13,054 bases of DNA, taken from NCBI GenBank assembly GCA_019415435.1, contig DXZE01000047.1, positions 1-13,054 on the forward strand, in the 5' to 3' direction. The notes beneath the pieces are model-generated. The model searched no databases. It worked only from the letters and a program-made list of their open reading frames with translations, and was not told the origin of the DNA. The stretch comes from Erysipelotrichaceae bacterium. Its GTDB lineage: Bacteria; Bacillota_I; Bacilli_A; Erysipelotrichales; Erysipelotrichaceae. The position numbers and the translations under genes were made by a program. Within the stretch, counting starts at the first letter, position 1; each line of letters opens with the position of its first letter. This document shows positions 1 to 6,000 of the stretch, one piece after another.

Positions 1-2
1 GC

Positions 3-28
3 AAAACCGCCCCATAAAGGGGCGTGGC
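3..28 (-). terminator. Probable intrinsic terminator of the pip-microprotein unit
   Basis: Read on the minus strand, a GC-rich hairpin (CGCCCC, loop TTTAT, GGGGCG; plus positions 8-13 and 19-24, extended by two more G-C pairs across a single bulge) begins about 28 bases after the stop codon of the 37-residue ORF. It is followed by GTTTTGC, where the window ends. The stem is strong but the visible U-tract is short, and the edge hides the rest. Confidence 0.65.
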
Positions 29-55
29 TTCTACCGATTAAAAAATTTTTGTGAA

Positions 56-169
56 CTATTCGGTCATTGAATGGCCGAGGATTCCCGCTTGATTTCCTAA
101 AGATCTGAAGTAAACAAATGCCGCAAGGCAGATAATGATGATGGCAATAACTTCAATGACTGTATCCAT
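56..169 (-). CDS. 37-residue single-span membrane peptide (unknown function)
   Basis: This small gene has an ATG at plus position 169 and a TAG at 56-58. The product opens with MDTVIEVIAIIIICLAAFVY, a hydrophobic span at about residues 4-20, followed by Arg22 and a short polar tail ending GHSMTE. The acidic N-terminus and the Arg after the span suggest N-out, C-in topology (inference). AAGGAGA at 174-180 ends 4 bases before the ATG and starts immediately after the TGA stop (181-183) of the upstream peptidase gene, so translation is probably coupled. A terminator-like hairpin follows within 30 bases, which supports its being the last gene of the unit. I do not recognise a family. It could be a small membrane regulator or an orphan microprotein; a toxin role cannot be argued from this sequence alone. 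The Shine-Dalgarno, spacing and hydrophobic pattern make it a good candidate for a real gene. Confidence 0.65.
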   Translation of the reverse strand: MDTVIEVIAIIIICLAAFVYFRSLGNQAGILGHSMTE

Positions 170-180
170 ACATTCTCCTT

Positions 181-1056
181 TCAGTCATGGCTGGATAACC
201 ATTTACTTAATACATCACAATAATGTTCAGTCTGTTCCGCAAAACACATATGCCTTGCGCCATCAAACAGTTCCCACTGTACATCCTTCAGATGATCATA
301 CATGGTCTTTGCGACAAGCGGCGTACAGAGATCGTTTGTGCCTGACATGATCAGACATGGTACGGATATGTCCTGTAACTGATCTGTATATTCAAAATCT
401 TTTAATGTACCAGTTGGATTGTATTCATTCGGACCCCAGGCATAAAGATAAGATTCTGTACCTGACTTTTTCTTTCTGGTCAGACATTCCGGATCACCTT
501 CTCTAATATCTGCACAATGGAGCTTCATGAAATGATCATTGGCCTTGAGATATGCTTCATTATTCCAGTCATTGTTCTTTTCAGCATTTAAAATTGCATT
601 CTGATCTTCTTCAGACATGAATGATATCAATCTGTGCTGTTCATGTGCCCATAAAGAGGCAGAAGATAAGGTAGATGAAAGAACAAGGCCTTTAATTCCT
701 TTTGGATGCTTGTCAACCATGTAGGCAATCTCCAGCATACCTCCCCAGGACTGTCCTAAAAGATACGTTTCTTTTAAATTCAGATAGTTTCTGAGAGTTT
801 CCAATTCTTCTATCCATGTTTCCTTACGCCATAAGTCAGGTTCGTTATCCACATAAGAATTACCACAGCCTAACTGATCATACATGATGACATCCCTGCC
901 AGTATCTGCCAGGCAGTCTAATACTTCAAAGTAGTTGTGGGTAGAACCAGGTCCGCCATGTAAAAGAATGATTGGTGTTTTCTCACCACCATGAACAATA
1001 CGATAATATGTATGCCATTTTCCAAATGGCATGTTTCCTTCTGTTGTGTTTCTCAT
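181..1056 (-). CDS. pip: Proline iminopeptidase (S33 alpha/beta hydrolase)
   Basis: A cytoplasmic aminopeptidase that removes N-terminal proline from peptides, part of peptide turnover. From the chosen start the product is 291 residues. The oxyanion motif HGGPGS is at about residues 33-38, the nucleophile elbow GQSWGG places Ser103 as catalytic serine, and GTNDLCTP (Asp242) and GARHMC (His269) complete the triad. An alpha-helical cap, typical of prolyl peptidases, lies between the elbow and the Asp motif (about 130-225). No signal peptide is seen. The open frame extends to an ATG at 1110, but that codon overlaps the divergent rplJ -35 box. The stretch before MRNTTEGNMPFG does not look like the family N-terminus, so I start at 1056. 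A later ATG at 1032 has AAGGA only 3 bases upstream and is possible. No convincing promoter is visible. Related S33 hydrolases with other substrates cannot be fully excluded. Confidence 0.88.
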   Translation of the reverse strand: MRNTTEGNMPFGKWHTYYRIVHGGEKTPIILLHGGPGSTHNYFEVLDCLADTGRDVIMYDQLGCGNSYVDNEPDLWRKETWIEELETLRNYLNLKETYLLGQSWGGMLEIAYMVDKHPKGIKGLVLSSTLSSASLWAHEQHRLISFMSEEDQNAILNAEKNNDWNNEAYLKANDHFMKLHCADIREGDPECLTRKKKSGTESYLYAWGPNEYNPTGTLKDFEYTDQLQDISVPCLIMSGTNDLCTPLVAKTMYDHLKDVQWELFDGARHMCFAEQTEHYCDVLSKWLSSHD

Positions 1057-1109
1057 ATAGTTATTGTACATAAATACATGGTATTTATGGCAGTTTTCAA
1101 GAAAAAACA

Positions 1110-1138
1110 TTGACAGAAAATATAAGAAAAGCTATTAT
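1110..1138 (+). promoter_or_regulatory. Promoter of the rplJL cluster
   Basis: A perfect -35 box TTGACA (1110-1115) is separated by exactly 17 bases from TATTAT (1133-1138), which differs from the -10 consensus at one position. Transcription would begin near 1145, just before the L10-type leader. This is the strongest housekeeping-type promoter I see in the window, as expected for ribosomal protein genes. Confidence 0.85.
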
Positions 1139-1154
1139 GATTGATGTTATCAAA

Positions 1155-1250
1155 TACCATAGACAGTAACGGCGGAAGCTTAATGATGTTACCGAGGTAA
1201 TTGAAAGTTAAGAAAGACTTTTAAGGCCCTCGCTGATTCCGCGAGGGTTT
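1155..1250 (+). promoter_or_regulatory. L10-type autoregulatory leader with antiterminator
   Basis: The untranslated leader of rplJ carries the conserved elements of the Firmicutes L10 leader: AGACAG followed by GTAAC (1166-1170), pairing with GTTAC (1188-1192), then CCGAGG. A second helix is directly visible: CGAGG (1193-1197) pairs with CCTCG (1228-1232), and TTGAAAGT (1201-1208) pairs with ACTTTTAA (1217-1224), with a 3x3 internal loop. This helix uses the 5' arm of the terminator at 1227-1247, so the two are mutually exclusive. In Bacillus subtilis, L10 bound to L7/L12 binds such a leader and promotes termination. The same negative feedback is inferred here. Confidence 0.85.
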
Positions 1251-1253
1251 ATT
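1227..1253 (+). terminator. Leader terminator (attenuator) upstream of rplJ
   Basis: CCCTCGC (1227-1233) and GCGAGGG (1241-1247) form a perfect 7-bp GC-rich stem with a 7-base loop, followed by TTTATTT. It lies 37 bases before the rplJ start codon. Its 5' arm is also used by the antiterminator helix, so it is probably conditional. Confidence 0.82.
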
Positions 1254-1289
1254 TATGTGTATGCGATAACAAGATAGGAAGGTGAAGTA

Positions 1290-1832
1290 ATGAATCAGAC
1301 TGTTTTAGAGTCAAAGCAGAGTGTTGTTTCTGAGATCCAGGACAAGCTCGCAAATTCTTCATCTACCGTTGTCGCTGAGTATCGTGGTCTGTCAGTCGCA
1401 GAAGTCACAGAACTCCGCAGAGCATTAAGAGCTGAAGGCGTAGAGATGAAGGTTTATAAAAACACTCTCGCAAGCAAGGCTGCTGATGCGGCGGGTTATC
1501 CTGACCTCAAGGAGTACATGGCAGGTCCAAATGCATTAGCATTCGGTAGTGATGAAACAGGTGCAGCACGCATCATGGCAAAGTTTGCCAAGAAGCATGA
1601 AGCACTCGTACTCAAAGGCGGTATTGTAGAGGGTAAGGTAGTTACACCTGAGACAATTGCACAGCTCTCCGCATTACCAAACAGAGATGGCATGCTGTCA
1701 ATGCTGTTATCTGTACTGAACGCTCCGGTTTCTGCATTCGCACGTGCGGTTAATGCAGTAGCGGAGAAGAAGAACGCTGGAGGAGATGCTCCTGCAGCTG
1801 AAGAAGCACCAAAAGAAGAGGCTGCCGCTTGA
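1290..1832 (+). CDS. rplJ: 50S ribosomal protein L10
   Basis: L10 anchors the L7/L12 stalk dimers to 23S rRNA at the GTPase-associated centre of the large subunit, and in complex with L7/L12 it also controls its own mRNA. The 180-residue product shows the family N-terminal globular RNA-binding region, including VVAEYRGLSVAEVTELRRAL and the YKNTLASKAA stretch. It then has a long C-terminal helix (about residues 135-162), the usual docking site for L7/L12 dimers. The tail is rich in Ala and Glu and slightly longer than in common homologues, which are often about 165-172 residues. AGGAAGGTG lies 5 bases before the ATG, so the start is well supported. It is the first gene after the attenuator leader, and rplL follows 25 bases downstream. 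Confidence 0.97.
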   Translation: MNQTVLESKQSVVSEIQDKLANSSSTVVAEYRGLSVAEVTELRRALRAEGVEMKVYKNTLASKAADAAGYPDLKEYMAGPNALAFGSDETGAARIMAKFAKKHEALVLKGGIVEGKVVTPETIAQLSALPNRDGMLSMLLSVLNAPVSAFARAVNAVAEKKNAGGDAPAAEEAPKEEAAA

Positions 1833-1857
1833 GCAGTAAATTAGGAGGAAAATTAAA

Positions 1858-2226
1858 ATGGCAAAGTTAACACAGGAAGATATTCTTGCATATCTTGATG
1901 AAGCTACAATTCTTGAACTGAATGATCTCGTAAAGGCAATTGAAGATAAGTATGGCGTTTCCGCTGCTGCTCCGGTAGCTGCTGCTGCACCAGCTGCTGA
2001 AGAAGCTGCTGCTCCAACATCCGTTACAGTAGTACTGAAGGAAGTTGGCGACTCCAAGGTTGCTGTTATCAAGGCTGTCAGAGCTATTACAGGTCTTGGC
2101 CTTGTTGATGCTAAGAAGCTCGTTGATTCTGCACCAGCAGAGATCAAGAAGGATGTATCTCCTGAAGAAGCTGAAGACATCAAGAAGCAGCTCACAGATG
2201 CAGGCGCAACTGTAGAAACAAAGTAA
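1858..2226 (+). CDS. rplL: 50S ribosomal protein L7/L12
   Basis: L7/L12 is the multi-copy stalk protein that recruits and stimulates translational GTPases (IF2, EF-Tu, EF-G, RF3). The 122-residue length is normal. Residues 1-33 form the helical dimerisation domain that binds L10. Residues about 35-54 are an Ala/Pro/Glu flexible hinge. Residues about 55-122 form the factor-binding domain with the conserved VIKAVRAITGLGL and DAKKLVD stretches. AGGAGG sits 9 bases before the ATG. The gene is followed by a strong hairpin at 2252-2277, which may lower transcription into the polymerase genes. Together with L10 it forms the complex that presumably binds the upstream leader. Confidence 0.98.
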   Translation: MAKLTQEDILAYLDEATILELNDLVKAIEDKYGVSAAAPVAAAAPAAEEAAAPTSVTVVLKEVGDSKVAVIKAVRAITGLGLVDAKKLVDSAPAEIKKDVSPEEAEDIKKQLTDAGATVETK

Positions 2227-2251
2227 GTTTTTAACTGAACAGATATGAATG

Positions 2252-2277
2252 GAAAGACCGAAGTCATTCGGTCTTTC
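2252..2277 (+). terminator. Strong hairpin after rplL (partial terminator or processing site)
   Basis: GAAAGACCGAA (2252-2262) and TTCGGTCTTTC (2267-2277) form a perfect 11-bp stem with loop GTCA, 25 bases after the rplL stop codon. No clean U-tract follows (TGCCC), so full termination is unlikely. A weak attenuator or an mRNA end-stabilising or processing hairpin is more plausible, since downstream genes in the cluster are essential. Confidence 0.55.
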
Positions 2278-2303
2278 TGCCCATAAGAAAGGAATGCAGT
2301 CAT

Positions 2304-2903
2304 ACGGCACACTATTTTACCGACAACCGCAATCTGAAAGAAAACCGGAAGGAACATTCTTTCCGGTTTTTGGGCAATCTGTTCACTTTTGTTACAGATA
2401 ATGGAGTATTTTCCAAGACAGGTGTGGATTATGGAACCATGGTCCTGTTAGAGACATGTACGAAAGAACCGTTATCTGGAAAGATACTGGACCTTGGCTG
2501 CGGATATGGACCAGTAGGTACTGTTATACAGAAATTGTATCCGCAGACAGACGTTTCATCCGTTGATGTAAATCCAAGAGCTGTTGAACTGACTGAGATC
2601 AACGCAGAAAAGAATCAGGTAAAGATTCATGCATATGTCTCGAATGGTTTTGAAAAGATTACTGATAGCTTCAACACAATTATTACCAATCCACCTATTA
2701 GGGCAGGAAAGAAAGTAATCTATAAGATGTTTGAAGATTCCTATGATCATTTATGTGATCATGGTAAATTGTATGCTGTAATCAGAAGACAGCAGGGTGC
2801 GGAAAGTGCCCTAAAGAAGATAGAATCCATATTCAATAATTGTGAAATAGTAACCAGAGATAAAGGTTATTGGGTTTTAATGGCAGAAAAATTGACGGAT
2901 TGA
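2304..2903 (+). CDS. RsmC/YbxB-type SAM-dependent methyltransferase, likely ACG start
   Basis: A predicted rRNA guanine-N2 methyltransferase of the RsmC-like family, found between rplL and rpoB in many Firmicutes (ybxB in Bacillus subtilis). With the chosen start it has 199 residues, close to the usual length of about 200. SAM-binding motif I DLGCGYGPVG is at about 63-72, the acidic motif II residue in SVDVNP near 88, and the catalytic TNPPIRAGKK motif near 128-137. The frame contains no ATG or GTG start. The first common start is TTG at 2370, but the frame upstream encodes AHYFTDNRNLKENRKEHSF, which matches the family N-terminus. Where a Met is expected before AHYF there is ACG (2304), placed 10 bases after AAAGGA (2288-2293). 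I therefore infer an ACG start; a TTG start, or a mutated or misread ATG, are alternatives. The exact methylated base cannot be told. Confidence 0.85.
   Translation, partial: TAHYFTDNRNLKENRKEHSFRFLGNLFTFVTDNGVFSKTGVDYGTMVLLETCTKEPLSGKILDLGCGYGPVGTVIQKLYPQTDVSSVDVNPRAVELTEINAEKNQVKIHAYVSNGFEKITDSFNTIITNPPIRAGKKVIYKMFEDSYDHLCDHGKLYAVIRRQQGAESALKKIESIFNNCEIVTRDKGYWVLMAEKLTD
2341..2371 (+). terminator. Terminator-like hairpin inside the methyltransferase N-terminus
   Basis: AAAACCGGAA (2341-2350) and TTCCGGTTTT (2361-2370) form a perfect 10-bp inverted repeat that can extend inward by a few pairs, and the sequence continues as TTTTTGGGC. The shape, a GC core (CCGG) flanked by A and T runs, is that of an intrinsic terminator, yet it lies within the coding frame I infer. 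Part of the T-run belongs to the stem, so efficiency is uncertain. Confidence 0.5.
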
Positions 2904-2928
2904 CAGTATCATGATAGTATTCTAACTT
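2892..2928 (+). promoter_or_regulatory. Possible internal promoter for rpoBC
   Basis: Two overlapping -35 candidates are present: TTGACG (2892-2897), 17 bases from TAGTAT (2915-2920), and TTGACA (2900-2905, overlapping the methyltransferase stop codon), 17 bases from the poorer TAACTT (2923-2928). A 10-bp palindrome TATCATGATA (2907-2916) lies in the spacer region. These boxes would give rpoBC a supply of transcripts independent of the L10 leader. The -10 matches are only moderate. Confidence 0.45.
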
Positions 2929-2952
2929 GTAAAAGAGTCGTTTATACAGGGT

Positions 2953-2973
2953 AAGGGTTATTTCACCCTTTTT
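2953..2973 (+). terminator. Attenuator-like hairpin in the rpoB leader
   Basis: AAGGGT (2953-2958) and ACCCTT (2965-2970) pair around a 6-base loop and run into TTTTT (2969-2973), 35 bases before the rpoB start. The stem is short. The T-run with CG (2969-2975) can alternatively pair with CGAAAGG (2993-2999), which contains the rpoB Shine-Dalgarno. Conditional control is possible but unproven. Confidence 0.45.
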
Positions 2974-3008
2974 CGACGTTTTGCGATGCAGGCGAAAGGA
3001 TGGCGTAA

Positions 3009-6000
3009 ATGGAAAATAAACAGACATACCACGTTGTGCATTATGGCAACAAAGCTGTTCGCAGAGACTATTCCAAAGTAAGTTCTTCTCTGGAAATGCC
3101 GGATTTAACCGGTATTCAGACAGATTCCTTTGACTGGTTTCTGAAGGATGGCATCCGGGAGGTCTTTGAGGATATTTATCCGATCTCCAACTATGCCGGT
3201 AATATCCGGCTGAAATTCCTTGATTATGAGTTTGGGGAACCAAAGTATTCAATCAATGAATGCAAGTACAGAGAAACGAATTACTGTGCTCCTTTAAGAG
3301 CGAAGATGGAGCTGGAAATTCTGGACTCTGACACAGGTGAAATCATAACCAAGTATGAAGAAGTATTCCTGGGTGACTTCCCGTTAATGACACCAACGGG
3401 TACGTTTATCATCAATGGCGCAGAGCGTGTCATTGTATCTCAGATTGTAAGATCTCCTGGAGCATACTTTGATGTATCTACAGAAGAAAAGACTGGTAAG
3501 GATACATATTCATCCGAGCTGATTCCTTCCCGTGGAACCTGGCTGGAGTTCATGAGCGATGATAAGAAGGCAGCTCTTGGACGCATTATGAATGTATCTA
3601 TTGACCGCAGAAGAAAGATTCTTTCTACAATTCTGTTCAAGTCAATCGGCATGTCCCTGAATCTTGAAAAGGGTGAAGATGCCTACGATACAACCAATAT
3701 GCAGAAATTCCTGAAGTCTTTAGGAATGGATGTACATACAGATGTCATCATAGATCAGGAAGAACGTGCATTCCAGAATGATTACATGCTTCTGTATACT
3801 TCTGTATTTGGAAACTATGAAGAAGTACGCAATACATTGGACGCTGATAAGACAAATACAACAAATGATGCCTTATTAACAGTTTATGAAAACCAGCGTG
3901 CAGATGAAATTGCGACTGTAGATGGTGCATTGTCTTTAATGGATGCGAAGTTCTTCGATTACAGAAGATACGATCTGACTAAGGCAGGGCGCTATAAAGT
4001 CAGAAAGAAGCTGAACATTCTTGACCGTATGGAAGGTCATGTGCTGGCTCAGGATCTGATTGGCGCAGATGGCAAGGTATTAGCCAAGAAGAATACACTG
4101 ATTGACAAGACCAAGCGTAATGAACTGCGTGATGAGATTAACAAGGGCGTCATGATGAAGGCTCTGCCTTTTGTGCACAGATTCTCTCATCCTAATACGG
4201 CACTTGTTTCCACAAAGGATACATATGCATTAGTAGGCAGAATCCTGGCTACAGATCTGAATGGCAAGAAGGAAAGTACACAGTTTGAAGAAGGCACAGT
4301 ACTGACATTAGAAGATGCCAAGGCTATTGCCAGGGAATTCTCTGAAGTTACTGTTTACACTGGCATTATTGCCCAGGAAGTAAAGGTTAACAATGACAAT
4401 GTCAATGCAGTTCTGAATCTTGGCTCCCGTATGTATGTCATTGGCAGAGCTACTGAAAATGGTGCAGATCTTTGTGATGAAGATGGTGAATATCTGGTTG
4501 ACAGATACTTACCGGATCAGTCTGTTGAGAAGCTGACAACAGCACGTAAGGAAGCTATTGTCTCTGAAGCTACAAACAATGAGAATGTATCTTTATGGCT
4601 TGTTGGCGCAGCAGTACAGGAAATCAAGGTCAAGACATCTGAAGGTACAGTTGTTAATCTGATTGGTATCGATCCTTTGAATGACAAGCACACAATCACA
4701 ATGAGTGATATGTATGCACTGTATAACTATCAGCTGACAATGCTGGATGGGGTTGGTACACAGGATGATATCGATATGCTGGCAAACAGACGTGTCAGAA
4801 CGGTTGGTGAACTGATTCAGAACCAGTTCCGTATCGGTTTATCCAGAATGGAAAGAGTTGTTAAGGAAAGAATGTCCATCAGTGATGTGGCAGGTTTAAC
4901 TCCTAAGCAGTTAACAAATACAAGACCTTTAACAGCTGCTATCCGTGAGTTCTTCTCTTCTTCCCAGCTTTCCCAGTTCATGGATCAGGAAAACCCACTT
5001 GCAGAACTTTCTAACAAGAGACGTATTTCTGCATTAGGTCCTGGTGGATTAACAAGAGAACGTGCAGGATTTGAAGTACGTGATATTCATAACTCTCACT
5101 ATGGAAGAATCTGTCCGATTGAAACACCTGAAGGACCAAACATTGGTCTGATTAACTACCTGACAACATATGCCAAGGTAAATGAATATGGTTTCATTGA
5201 AACACCATACCGTAAGGTTAAGAAAGACGGCACATTAACTGATGATGTTGTCTATATGGATGCCAGTGAAGAATATGATCATGTCATTGCCCAGGTAGAT
5301 GAAGTCAAGGATGGCAAGCTGGTTGGTGATCAGGTTGTCGCGAGAATTGCGGGTGAAACTGTCATGGTTGACCGCAAGGATGTTGACTACGCAGATGTAT
5401 CCCCACGTCAGGTTGTATCTGTAGCGACCGCATGCGTTCCTTTCCTGGAAAACGATGATGGTCATAGAGCTCTGATGGGTGCCAACATGCAGAGACAGGC
5501 AGTTCCGTTACTTAATCCACATTCTCCATATGTAGGAACCGGTATGGAACACGCTGTAGCAAGATATTCTGGTGCTGCAATTGTCGCAACTGCAGATGGT
5601 GTTGTTACATATGTTGATGCATGCAAGATTGTTGTCACAGAAGATGATGGCAATGAACATACATATGATCTGGTTAAGTTTACAAGATCCAACGCTTCCA
5701 CATGCCTGAACCAGAGACCGATTGTCTGGGATGGTGAGAAGGTCAAAGCTGGAGATATTCTGGCTGATGGACCTGCAATGCAGAATGGGGAACTGGCATT
5801 AGGCCAGAACGTCACTGTAGCCTTCATGACATGGCATGGCTATAACTATGAGGATGCCATCATCATGTCTGAAAGAATGCAGTCTGAAGATTTCTATACA
5901 TCAGTTCATATTGAAGAATATGACATTGAGTGCAGAGATACAAAGCTTGGGCCGGAAGAGATCACAAGAGATATTCCGAATGTATCCGAGAGTGTATGCC

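Noticed and set aside
1057..1110. Upstream ATG codons (1110 and 1071) that would lengthen the iminopeptidase to up to 309 residues
   Set aside because: The added residues do not look like the family N-terminus, no Shine-Dalgarno precedes either codon, and the longest form overlaps the -35 box of the strong divergent rplJ promoter.
1707..2357. Long minus-strand open frame (216 codons) opposite rplJ and rplL
   Set aside because: It is a shadow of the Ala/Glu-rich ribosomal protein genes: Ser/Ala-rich low-complexity product, no Shine-Dalgarno, no recognisable motif.
2294..2401. ATG at 2294 opening a 35-codon frame overlapping the methyltransferase start
   Set aside because: Its ATG directly touches the AAAGGA with no spacer, the product has no motif, and reaching the methyltransferase frame would need a +1 shift with no visible slippery site.
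3000..3008. Two-codon ORF ATG GCG TAA directly before the rpoB ATG
   Set aside because: It overlaps the end of the Shine-Dalgarno and could arise by chance; nothing supports use as a regulatory mini-ORF.
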